Assembly (NCBI GenBank): GCA_018672315.1
Contig: CP076053.1
Span: 1,847,827 to 1,911,826 of the forward strand
Source: Nocardioidaceae bacterium
Lineage (GTDB): Bacteria; Actinomycetota; Actinomycetes; Propionibacteriales; Nocardioidaceae
DNA: 64,000 bases
Reading direction: 5' to 3'
The stretch's first letter is position 1. Every line of letters starts with the position of its first letter. The notes beneath the pieces are model-generated. The model ran no database searches. It had not been told where the DNA came from and saw only the letters and a program-made list of their open reading frames with translations. The position numbers and the translations under genes were made by a program. Shown here piece after piece: positions 57,121 through 64,000 of the stretch.

Positions 57121-58110
57121 ATGGCGCTCACGCTGCTCCGCCCTTCGTCCCTGGCCGCCCTCGCCGCGGCCGCCGTCCTCACCCTGGGTGGGTGCGCCGC
57201 TGACGACCTCGGCTCCGGCTCGGGCGGGTCCGGCGGTTCTGGCGGCGGCTCGGAGGACTCCTCCCAGCCCGGTGAGGGCGTGACCGTGAACCTCTCGGGT
57301 CAGGCCTTCGACGAGGCCGCGCTCGTCGCGGCGATGTACACCGACCTGCTCGAGGACGCCGGGTTCACCGTCGAGGCGAACCTCGTGCAGAGCCGTGACG
57401 TCTACATGGCCGACTTCCCGGGACGCATCGACGTCGTGCCGGAGTACTCGGGCGGCATCGCCAACTTCCTGAACGCCCGGGAGAACGGCGACGACGCCGA
57501 GCCGATCACCGACTCCGAGACCCAGGCGATGATCGCCGAGCTGGGTCCGCTCGCCCAGCAGGCGGGCCTGAGCGTGCTCGACCCCAGCGACGCCGCCGAC
57601 ACGAACGCGTACTTCGTGACCGAGGAGTACGCGAACCAGAACGACCTGCGGACCCTGTCCGACCTGGCCGACGTCGACGGGCCCATCACGCTCGCCGCGG
57701 CGCCCGACTGCGAGGGCCGCGCCGACTGCGAGGGCGGCCTGTCCGACACGTACGGCATCGAGATCGACCAGGTGCTGCCGCTGGGCTTCGCGAGCCAGCA
57801 GACCTACGAGGCCGTGTCCTCCGGTGAGGCCGAGCTCGGGCAGACCGCGACCACGGACGGCTCGCTGGACGCGCAGGGCTTCGTGCTGCTCGAGGACGAC
57901 CAGGGCATCCAGCCCGCGCAGAACCTCGTGCCGATCGTGTCCACGGAGTTCCTGGAGGCCAACCCGGCCATCGAGGAGATCCTGAACCCCCTCATGGCCG
58001 CGCTCACGACCGACAAGCTCGCCGAGCTCAACAACCGTGTCTCCGTCGACCGTGAGACCCCCGAGGCCGTCTCCGAGGACTTCCTGCAGTCCGAGGGCCT
58101 CCTCGACTGA
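57121..58110 (+). CDS. Osmoprotectant substrate-binding lipoprotein (OpuBC/ProX-like)
   Basis: 329 residues. The signal peptide ends in LTLGGC (lipobox, Cys about 25), followed by a Gly/Ser linker. The mature part starts VTVNLSGQAFDEAALVAAMYTDLLEDAGFTVEANLVQSRDVYMADFPGRIDVVPEYSGGIANFL, matching the OpuC-type glycine betaine/choline-binding fold. Aromatic residues YMADF and PEYSGG fit the ligand cage region. Ligand unknown. The TGA stop abuts a 21-bp repeat hairpin. Confidence 0.88.
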   Translation: MALTLLRPSSLAALAAAAVLTLGGCAADDLGSGSGGSGGSGGGSEDSSQPGEGVTVNLSGQAFDEAALVAAMYTDLLEDAGFTVEANLVQSRDVYMADFPGRIDVVPEYSGGIANFLNARENGDDAEPITDSETQAMIAELGPLAQQAGLSVLDPSDAADTNAYFVTEEYANQNDLRTLSDLADVDGPITLAAAPDCEGRADCEGGLSDTYGIEIDQVLPLGFASQQTYEAVSSGEAELGQTATTDGSLDAQGFVLLEDDQGIQPAQNLVPIVSTEFLEANPAIEEILNPLMAALTTDKLAELNNRVSVDRETPEAVSEDFLQSEGLLD

Positions 58111-58151
58111 CGAGAGGGCACACAGTTGCGCCTGATCGGGTGCCCTCTCGG
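58111..58151. repeat. 21-bp repeat pair, head-to-head hairpin
   Basis: CGAGAGGGCAC (58111-58121) pairs perfectly with GTGCCCTCTCG (58140-58150), 18-nt loop. The right half (58131-58151) is a full 21-bp unit of the family at 27267-27350 with a few changes; the left half is a diverged forward unit. It starts at the base after the binding-protein stop, so it is a likely terminator. Confidence 0.85.
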
Positions 58152-58174
58152 CCTCACGGTCTGACCTCCCGCCG

Positions 58175-58180
58175 TAGGTT
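58175..58180 (+). promoter_or_regulatory. -10 box of SpoIIM-like gene (leaderless)
   Basis: TAGGTT, 6 nt before GTG 58187. Confidence 0.5.
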
Positions 58181-58186
58181 GGGGGC

Positions 58187-59182
58187 GTGGACCTCGACGC
58201 GTACGTCTCCGCACGCCAGCCCGACTGGCAGCGGCTCGAGCAGCTCACCGCCCGCCGTCGCCCGAGCGGCGCGGAGGCCGACGAGCTGATCGACCTCACC
58301 CGCCGGGTGGGCACCGACCTGTCGCTCATTCGGTCGCGTACGCCGGACGCCACGCTGGTCTCCTACCTCTCGGGCATCCTGTCCCGCGCGCGTCTCCGCG
58401 CGGTCGGCACGTCCTCGGTGCGTACGGCCGATGTCGCCTCGTTCTTCTGGCGGCGGTTCCCCGCGGCCCTGTACCGGCTGCGGTGGTGGTGGCTGACGGC
58501 GATGGGTCTGTCCTACGCCCTCACCGCACTCATGGTCTGGTGGCTGCTGTCCAACCCCGTCGTCGAGACGAGCTTCTTCGACCCCGCACAGGTGAACCAG
58601 CTGGTCAACAGCGACTTCGCGAACTACTACTCCGAGTCGGCTCCCAGCGAGTTCGCCGCCCAGGTGTGGACGAACAACGTGTGGGTCGCAGCGCTGTGCC
58701 TCGGGGCGGGCATCCTCGGTCTGCCGGTGGTCTACGTGCTCTGGCAGAACATGAGCAACCTCGCGATCGTCGCGTCGCTGATGATCGGCAACGACCGCGG
58801 TGACGTGTTCTTCGGGCTCATCCTCCCGCACGGTCTGCTCGAGCTGACGGCCGTGTTCGTCGCCGCCGGCGTGGGACTGCGGGTGTTCTGGGCGCTGGTC
58901 GCGCCGGGCCCCCTGCCCCGTGGGCGGGCCGTGGCCGTCGAGGGCCGGACGGCCGCTGGCGTGGCCCTGGGCCTGGTCCTCGTGCTCGGCGTCAGCGGCC
59001 TCGTGGAGGGCTTCGTGACGCCCTCGGGCCTGCCCACCTGGGCGCGCATCGCGATCGGGGTCGGTGTCCAGGTGGCGTTCCTGGCCTGGGTGTTCGTCAT
59101 CGGCAGGCGCGCCCACCGGGCGGGGCACGGCGGCGACATCGAGGCCGACCGGCTCGAGGACACCGTCGCCGTCGCCGCCTGA
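58187..59182 (+). CDS. SpoIIM-like (DUF95) membrane protein
   Basis: 331 residues. N-terminal cytoplasmic helix region VSARQPDWQRLEQLTARRR, then five or six spans. SEFAAQVWTNNVWVAALCLGAGILGLPVVYVLWQNMSNLA and GLILPHGLLELTAVFVAAGVGLRV (the ilPHGilEl motif) are the SpoIIM/DUF95 signature. In actinobacteria it accompanies the RDD/DUF58/MoxR/DUF4129 group, as here, though role outside sporulation is unknown. Divergent orientation from the DUF58 gene is convergent at 59183-59215. GTG 58187 is leaderless. Confidence 0.87.
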   Translation: MDLDAYVSARQPDWQRLEQLTARRRPSGAEADELIDLTRRVGTDLSLIRSRTPDATLVSYLSGILSRARLRAVGTSSVRTADVASFFWRRFPAALYRLRWWWLTAMGLSYALTALMVWWLLSNPVVETSFFDPAQVNQLVNSDFANYYSESAPSEFAAQVWTNNVWVAALCLGAGILGLPVVYVLWQNMSNLAIVASLMIGNDRGDVFFGLILPHGLLELTAVFVAAGVGLRVFWALVAPGPLPRGRAVAVEGRTAAGVALGLVLVLGVSGLVEGFVTPSGLPTWARIAIGVGVQVAFLAWVFVIGRRAHRAGHGGDIEADRLEDTVAVAA

Positions 59183-59215
59183 GTCGGGCGACCGGGGGCA
59201 GCGGCGGGCCGTCGG

Positions 59216-60514
59216 TCAGAGCCGCCCGGCGGCCTTCAACGCCAGGTAGTGGTCCACCAGGGCCGCGGGCAGCGCATCGGCATCGACGTCGAGCACCTCC
59301 ACCCCGAGCGACCCCAGCAACCTCGCCACCTCGCGGCGCCGCGCCAGATCACGCTCGGCGGCGGCCGCGGCGTACACCGCCTGGGCGTCCTCGCGCCGCC
59401 GGGCGACCTCCTCGAGCTCGGGGTCGCGGACCGACGCGAGCACCACCTGGTGGCGCGCGGTCAGCTGCGGCAGGCGGGGGAGCAGGCCGCTGAGCACGGC
59501 CTCGGGCTCCAGCGGTGTCAGGAGCACCACGAGCGCCCGGTCGCGTCCCAGCGTGCTCACACCGGCGGCCAGCCGGTCCCAGTCGGCCTCGACCAGGCGG
59601 GGCTCGAGGTCGGCGAGCGCGTCCTCCACCTCGCGGACGACGGTGCGGCGGGACCCGGTGGCGCCCCGCACCCGGCGCCGCACCTCGGTGTCGCCGGCGA
59701 CGAGGTCGACGCGGTCACCGGCGCGTGAGGCCAGCGCGGTGAGGAGCAGCGCGGCCTCCATGGCGGCGTCGAGACGTGGGACGCCGGCGACACGGCCCGC
59801 CGACGTGCGAGCGGTGTCGAGCACGAGGACGACCCGGCGGTCACGCTCGGGCTGCCAGGTGCGGACGACGGTGGTGCGGCTGCGCGCCGAGGCCCGCCAG
59901 TCGATCGAGCGCGTGTCGTCGCCGCGCACGTACTCGCGCAGCGAGTCGAACTCCGTGCCCGCTCCGCGCACCTGCACCGCGGTGCGTCCGTCGAGCTCGC
60001 GGAGGCGCGCGAGTCGGCTGGGCAGCAGTCGGCGGGACCAGAACGGCGGCACGACACGCACCGAGCCGGCGACCTCGCGGGCGCGCTGCCGCGCGGCGAG
60101 CCCGAGGGGGCCGTGCGTACGGATCGTCACCCGGTCGGCTCGCCGCACCCCTCGCCGGGTGGGCACCAGGCGCGTCACGAGCGTGGCGGACTCCTGCGCG
60201 GCCAGCACGACGCGGTGCCGTTCGCCGATCGTGCCGGCCGACGGCTGCCACGCGTCCCGCAGCAGCACGCGTGCCCGGCGCCGACCGGTGTGGCGTAGGT
60301 GCAGCTGCGTCTGGGACTCCTCGTGCTGCCTGACCCGGGTGGGCGCGGACCGCCCGAGCTCGAGGAGGCGAGTGGAGGGTGCGAGCGCGAGGTCGAGGCC
60401 GACCGCGGCCACGACGACGAGCGCCCAGAGCCACGCGGTCGAGAGCTCCGGACGCAGCAGCACCGGCACCGCTCCGAGCAGCAGCAGCACCGCGACGCGA
60501 CCGGTCAGTGCCAT
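59216..60514 (-). CDS. DUF58 protein (vWA-like)
   Basis: 432 residues. Two N-terminal spans (VAVLLLLGAVPVLL, LWALVVVAAVGLDLALA), then a beta domain and the DUF58 core GAGTEFDSLREYVRGDDTRSIDWRASARSRTTVVRTWQPERDRRVVLVLDTART, whose DTART may form part of a MIDAS-like site. DUF58 proteins act with MoxR ATPases as chaperone-like assemblers of metal or protein complexes. It follows the moxR gene, with 34 bp between them, on the same strand. Confidence 0.87.
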   Translation of the reverse strand: MALTGRVAVLLLLGAVPVLLRPELSTAWLWALVVVAAVGLDLALAPSTRLLELGRSAPTRVRQHEESQTQLHLRHTGRRRARVLLRDAWQPSAGTIGERHRVVLAAQESATLVTRLVPTRRGVRRADRVTIRTHGPLGLAARQRAREVAGSVRVVPPFWSRRLLPSRLARLRELDGRTAVQVRGAGTEFDSLREYVRGDDTRSIDWRASARSRTTVVRTWQPERDRRVVLVLDTARTSAGRVAGVPRLDAAMEAALLLTALASRAGDRVDLVAGDTEVRRRVRGATGSRRTVVREVEDALADLEPRLVEADWDRLAAGVSTLGRDRALVVLLTPLEPEAVLSGLLPRLPQLTARHQVVLASVRDPELEEVARRREDAQAVYAAAAAERDLARRREVARLLGSLGVEVLDVDADALPAALVDHYLALKAAGRL

Positions 60515-60548
60515 GCAGGCCTCCGGATCACCGCGCGACCGACGGGGT

Positions 60549-61577
60549 TCACCGGGGGACGGGCACGGAGTCGATGGCCCCGGCGAGCACCTGCCGTGCC
60601 TCGACGCCCTCGGCCTCTGCCTCGGGACGCAGGCCGAGGCGGTGCGCCCAGGTCGGGGGAGCGAGCACCTTCACGTCGTCGGGTGTGACGTAGTCGCGCT
60701 CGCTGAGCCAGGCCCACGCCCGCGCGGACCGCAGCAGGGCCGTGGTGCCGCGCGGACTGATCCCCAGACGCAGCGACGGCGACTGCCGCGTGGCGCGGGC
60801 GAGGTCGACGACGTAGCCGGCCACCTCGTCCGAGACGCGCACCCGTGCCGCTCCCGCGACGGCCGCGGCGATGTGCTCGGGCCGCGCGACCGACCGCACC
60901 CCGGCCCCGGCGAGGTCACGCGGGTCGAAGCCGCGGGCGTGACGCTGCAGGATCGACACCTCGTCGTCGCGGGCGGGCAGGCCCAGCTGCAGCTTGAGCA
61001 GGAAGCGGTCGAGCTGCGCCTCGGGCAGCGGGTACGTGCCCTCGTACTCCACCGGGTTCTGCGTGGCGGCCACCAGGAAGGGGCTGGGCAGGGGCCGCGT
61101 CTGCCCGTCGACGGAGACCTGCCCCTCCTCCATCGCCTCCAGCAGCGCCGACTGGGTCTTCGGCGGGGTGCGGTTGATCTCGTCGGCCAGCAGCAGCTGG
61201 GTGAAGACCGGGCCCTCGCGGAAGACGAGGTGACCGTCCTCGAGCACGAGCGAACCGGTGATGTCGCCCGGCATGAGGTCGGTGGTGAACTGTACGCGCC
61301 GTGTGCCGACGTCCAGCGCCGCGGCGAGGGTGCGCACCAGCAGCGTCTTGGCGACGCCGGGCACCCCCTCGAGCAGCACGTGCCCCCGGCACAGCAGGGC
61401 GACGAGGAGGCCGGAGACGGCGGCGTCCTGACCGACGACCGCCTTGCCCACCTCGCGGCGTACGGCGTGCAGCGCCTCCCGGGCCTCGGTCTCGCTCACC
61501 GCCCCACCCAGCGGGGCGTCCTGCGGGGTGTCCCGTCGAGCGTCCTGGGGCCGGTCGTCGTGCTGGCTCTCGGTCAC
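60549..61577 (-). CDS. MoxR-family AAA ATPase
   Basis: 342 residues. Walker A LEGVPGVAKTLLVR, Walker B LLLADEINRTPPKTQSALLEAMEEGQVSVDG, sensor 1 ATQNPVEYEGTYPLPEAQLDRF and sensor 2 RLGISPRGTTALLR are intact. It couples ATP hydrolysis to remodelling of targets with the DUF58 and DUF4129 partners. GTG 61577 overlaps the DUF4350 stop by 4 bp. Confidence 0.92.
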   Translation of the reverse strand: MTESQHDDRPQDARRDTPQDAPLGGAVSETEAREALHAVRREVGKAVVGQDAAVSGLLVALLCRGHVLLEGVPGVAKTLLVRTLAAALDVGTRRVQFTTDLMPGDITGSLVLEDGHLVFREGPVFTQLLLADEINRTPPKTQSALLEAMEEGQVSVDGQTRPLPSPFLVAATQNPVEYEGTYPLPEAQLDRFLLKLQLGLPARDDEVSILQRHARGFDPRDLAGAGVRSVARPEHIAAAVAGAARVRVSDEVAGYVVDLARATRQSPSLRLGISPRGTTALLRSARAWAWLSERDYVTPDDVKVLAPPTWAHRLGLRPEAEAEGVEARQVLAGAIDSVPVPR

Positions 61578-62743
61578 GTGCGTGCCACCTCGTCCTCGAG
61601 TCGGGTCAGGTCTGTCGCCAGCTGCACCAGCTGACGGTCGTCGTTCACGGGGGCGTGCTCGAGCAGGGCCCGGGCCCGGCCCTCATCCTGCCCGTGCTCA
61701 CCGAGCCGCCCGATCAGGGCGTCCAGGTCGGCCCGCGGTCCGAGCCCGGTGCGGGACGCGAGCCGCGCACGGCTCCCCGCCCGCAGCGCCTCCGCGGCGT
61801 GACCGCGGTCGCGTGCCGCGGCGTAGAGGCGGCCCCGCGCCATCGTGCTCTCGGCCGATCGCACGCGCACGGGCACGGGCTCCTCGACCAACGGCCCCAG
61901 ACGCCGCCCCCGCCACAGCAGGAACGCCAGGAAGGCGAGGACCCCGAGCAGCACCATCCCGCCGGTCCAGGGCGGCAGCAGCGTACGCAGGGACACCCCG
62001 TCGGTCGGCCGGGTGTCGGCCGGGTCCGGCACGTACCACACGAGCCGGTCCTCCGCCCCGAGCAGACGGAGCGCGACGGCGGCGTTGTCGGCGCGCAGCA
62101 CCTCGTCGTTGCGGAGGGCCGACCCCGCGCTGAAGCGGGTCGACGCGGCGTCGGACACCAGCAGCGGCCCCGAGAAGGTCTCGAAGCACGCGTCCGCACC
62201 GGCCGGCACGGCGGCGGTCGCGACCACGGGGGCGGTCGTGGCGGTGGCGAGGGTGAGCCCCGCGTACGCCGGGTCCTCGCACTGTGCGGAGACCCTCCCG
62301 GTGACCGTGTCGGGGGCGCCGGAGAGCAGCGGCAGCTGCGGGTTCAGACCGATCAGGAGCAGCCGCGAGGCCGGTGCGTCGGCGACGCTGCGGCGCAGAC
62401 CGGCGAGCGTGCTCCTGCCCAGCCGTGAGGGGTCGGTCACGACCACCTGGGCGCCGCTCAGGTCGGCCGCCTCGAGCGCCGCGGCATCACGGACGACCTC
62501 CACCACGACACCCTCGTCGGCCAGCACGCGCGCGAGGGCCTGGGCGCCCTGGTCCCCGGGGTTGTCGGGGTCGAGGTAGCCGTCGCGGTCGGCTCGGTCG
62601 GCAGTGAGGAGCGAGACGATCACCAGCACCGCGAGTACGGCCGCGACCAGCCCGACCAGGCGGGCTCGGGTGCCCGGGCGCGGACGTCCTGCGCGGTCTG
62701 CGGCCCCCGCCGTCGCCGAAGCCGCCGCGGTCCCCGGGCTCAC
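61574..62743 (-). CDS. DUF4350 membrane protein
   Basis: 389 residues. Span 1 about 29-47 (LVGLVAAVLAVLVIVSLL), an external domain with YLDPDNPGDQGAQALARVLADEGVVVEVVRD (the DUF4350 region) and RRTLVVTDPSRL-like strands, a second span near 265-282 (GGMVLLGVLAFLAFLLW), then a cytoplasmic helical tail. It is the usual partner of MoxR and DUF4129. GTG 62743 overlaps the DUF4129 stop by 4 bp. Confidence 0.82.
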   Translation of the reverse strand: MSPGTAAASATAGAADRAGRPRPGTRARLVGLVAAVLAVLVIVSLLTADRADRDGYLDPDNPGDQGAQALARVLADEGVVVEVVRDAAALEAADLSGAQVVVTDPSRLGRSTLAGLRRSVADAPASRLLLIGLNPQLPLLSGAPDTVTGRVSAQCEDPAYAGLTLATATTAPVVATAAVPAGADACFETFSGPLLVSDAASTRFSAGSALRNDEVLRADNAAVALRLLGAEDRLVWYVPDPADTRPTDGVSLRTLLPPWTGGMVLLGVLAFLAFLLWRGRRLGPLVEEPVPVRVRSAESTMARGRLYAAARDRGHAAEALRAGSRARLASRTGLGPRADLDALIGRLGEHGQDEGRARALLEHAPVNDDRQLVQLATDLTRLEDEVART

Positions 62744-63396
62744 TGCGGCACCGCCGCCACCGACGCGCCCTCGCCCGGGCGCGGCTGCTGCTCGGCCAGC
62801 GTCTCGCCGGTGCGCAGGGCCCGCTCGGCCTCCTCGGGCGTCGCACGCCGGTCGCCGTAGACGACGTCCTCGAAGGACCGGACGGCTGCGTCGATGTCGC
62901 CGGCGCGGTCGGGGAACCAGCGCGTCGCCTGCGCCCCGACCTCGCGGGCGGTCGACCCGGGTCGCACGTCGCTCGAGCCGGGTCGCTGCTCGAGGTCGCG
63001 GGCCAGGCCCCGCAGCGCCTCGCGCACGGCGTCGTCGAAGCGCCCCTGGTCGTACGCCGCCCGCGCCCGGTCACGGTGCTCGGCTGCCGTCGCCGTGGAG
63101 TCGCCGAGGACGGCGGGGACGGCACGGGCCCGTGTCTCCGGGCGCAGTCGCGAGAGCAGCCACAGCAGCACGACGGCCAGGGCGACGGCCGCCACCGTGA
63201 GCGTCAGGAGGTTGAACGCGCCGGCCTCGGCGACCGCCTGCTGCGCGTCCTCGATCAGGCCGAAGACGAAGTCACGGGCCTGCTCCAGGAGCGTGGGACG
63301 GTACTCGCTGCCGCTGAGCTCCCGGCGCAACAGGTCCCGCGCCGGCCCGGGGTCGGGCAGCAGCGCCCCCGGCGCCGTCACGGTCGCGGCGAGCAT
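62740..63396 (-). CDS. DUF4129 membrane protein
   Basis: 218 residues. An external N-part (PDPGPARDLLRRELSGSEYRP) is followed by a span at about 62-84 (LLTLTVAAVALAVVLLWLLSRL) and the DUF4129 domain HRDRARAAYDQGRFDDAVREALRGLARDLEQR...AREVGAQATRWFP. The start ATG 63396 overlaps the previous stop in TGATG. Part of the five-gene minus-strand operon with DUF4350, moxR and DUF58. Confidence 0.82.
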   Translation of the reverse strand: MLAATVTAPGALLPDPGPARDLLRRELSGSEYRPTLLEQARDFVFGLIEDAQQAVAEAGAFNLLTLTVAAVALAVVLLWLLSRLRPETRARAVPAVLGDSTATAAEHRDRARAAYDQGRFDDAVREALRGLARDLEQRPGSSDVRPGSTAREVGAQATRWFPDRAGDIDAAVRSFEDVVYGDRRATPEEAERALRTGETLAEQQPRPGEGASVAAVPQ

Positions 63397-64000
63397 CAGC
63401 GCGGGCTGTCCTGGCCGCCCTGGCCGCCCTCGCCGCCCTGGCCGCCCTGGGCTCGCCGGGCGGCCTGCTGCCGCAGACGTACGTCGAGTCCTTCGCGACG
63501 GATCCGCACGTCGATGTACTGCAGGGCGACCACGGCACCGACGAAGGGCGTGGCCAACGCGCCGGAGACCACCGCGGAGAGGTTGTCGGAGACCAGCACG
63601 AGCACGGTGCCCCACGTGTCGTCGCCGAGGAGGAACAGGCTGGCCACACCGATCAGGCTCAGCGGGATCGAGACGATGGAGGCCACGAGGTACGCCGTCA
63701 CGCTGATCAGCAGGTAGATGCCGAGCAGACGCCAGAAGCTGCCACGACTCAGGGTGCGGCTGCGGCGCGCCGACGCGACCACGCCGGAGCCCTCCAGCAC
63801 CAGGACGCAGGGGGCGAGCAGGAAGAAGCGCGTCCAGAACCACACGACGGCGACGAACGCACCGACCCCGAGCACGACCCCGGTCAGCGCCCCCACCACG
63901 GTGCCGGCGGCCGCGGTGACGGCGACGGCGACGCCGACCACGACAGCCGTCGCCACCAGGGGGAGGAGACCCGAGACGATCGTGAGGCCGAGCAGGCGCC
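63396..64000 (-). CDS. Multi-span membrane protein, truncated at window end
   Basis: The frame is open to the window edge, giving 200 C-terminal residues. Spans include TAVVVGVAVAVTAAAGTVVGALTG, VLGVGAFVAVVWFWTRFFLLAPCVLVLEG, LLGIYLLISVTAYLVASIVSIPLSLIG and LSAVVSGALATPFVGAVVALQYIDVRIRREGLDV. The end YIDVRIRREGLD is typical of membrane proteins related to the glycerophosphodiesterase membrane domain that precede DUF4129 genes. It ends with a Gly/Gln repeat encoded by 9-bp units (63411-63446). The start lies beyond 64000. Confidence 0.75.
   Translation of the reverse strand, partial: RLLGLTIVSGLLPLVATAVVVGVAVAVTAAAGTVVGALTGVVLGVGAFVAVVWFWTRFFLLAPCVLVLEGSGVVASARRSRTLSRGSFWRLLGIYLLISVTAYLVASIVSIPLSLIGVASLFLLGDDTWGTVLVLVSDNLSAVVSGALATPFVGAVVALQYIDVRIRREGLDVRLRQQAARRAQGGQGGEGGQGGQDSPR
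63411..63446 (-). repeat. In-frame 9-bp tandem repeat (Gly-Gly-Gln/Glu tail)
   Basis: Four 9-bp units: CTGGCCGCC at 63411, 63420 and 63438, and CTCGCCGCC at 63429. They encode the GGQGGEGGQGGQ tail of the membrane protein. Confidence 0.85.

Noticed and set aside
1-64000. rRNA, tRNA, IS elements or prophage genes
   Set aside because: No tRNA-like cloverleaf with CCA-end features, no rRNA conserved blocks, and no transposase, integrase or phage structural genes were found. No clear target-site duplication flanks the 26.1-27.35 kb cassette either.

Overview
The window is a very GC-rich (roughly 70-73 percent) chromosomal stretch of an actinobacterium. The gene content and style point to the Nocardioides/Nocardioidaceae neighbourhood: an F420-pathway guanylyltransferase, a folate cluster downstream of ftsH with a DUF3180 protein, the DUF2342 zinc protease next to tilS and hpt, many GTG starts, many 1-8 bp gene overlaps, and many apparently leaderless genes with a TANNNT -10 box only 6-7 nt before the start codon. 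No rRNA, tRNA, IS element, prophage or CRISPR array was seen. No stretch longer than about 300 bp lacks a gene.

Layout. 1-3.96 kb: cofC/fbiD, a MerR regulator divergent from a SnoaL-like protein, a hotdog thioesterase and a SoxB/DadA-like FAD oxidase. 4-10 kb: a universal stress protein and a tripartite tricarboxylate transporter (tctCBA), divergent from a CitA/DcuS-like sensor kinase and response regulator that probably control it. 10-19.9 kb: DoxX-like protein, acyl-CoA dehydrogenase, membrane proteins, a DUF2235 hydrolase, GNAT, zinc alcohol dehydrogenase, OsmC, DUF2231 and an HSL-type esterase. 19.9-23.9 kb: a TPP riboswitch followed by thiBPQ. 24-27.9 kb: an acyl-CoA oxidase and an inorganic pyrophosphatase converge on a 1.2 kb cassette. 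There, one DUF559/Vsr-like nuclease gene is bracketed by four 21-bp units on each side, in inverted orientation. 28-34.4 kb: dacB, DUF2342 protease, tilS, BioF2-like acetyltransferase, phosphotransferase, hpt. 34.5-38.7 kb: a NarL-type two-component system and a MacB/FtsX-type ABC exporter. 39.6-46.5 kb: ftsH, folE, folP, folB, folK, DUF3180 and two further genes. 46.6-55 kb, minus strand: a predicted peptide-modification cluster made of a transglutaminase-DUF2126 protein, a circularly permuted ATP-grasp/alpha-E fusion, a second transglutaminase and a zinc-ribbon metallopeptidase. 55-58.1 kb: a lipoprotein and an OpuB/OpuC-type osmoprotectant importer with no ATPase gene. 58.2-64 kb: SpoIIM-like protein, then DUF58, MoxR ATPase, DUF4350, DUF4129 and a truncated membrane protein.

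Most genes are ordinary core functions in tightly packed operons. The items most worth a second look are: the nuclease cassette with its symmetrical repeat arrays; the same repeat abutting TGA stop codons at three gene ends; the amidoligase/transglutaminase cluster; the marked excess of the palindrome CGTACG; a MerR gene that reads far into cofC; and a short leaderless leader ORF before the DUF2342 protease.
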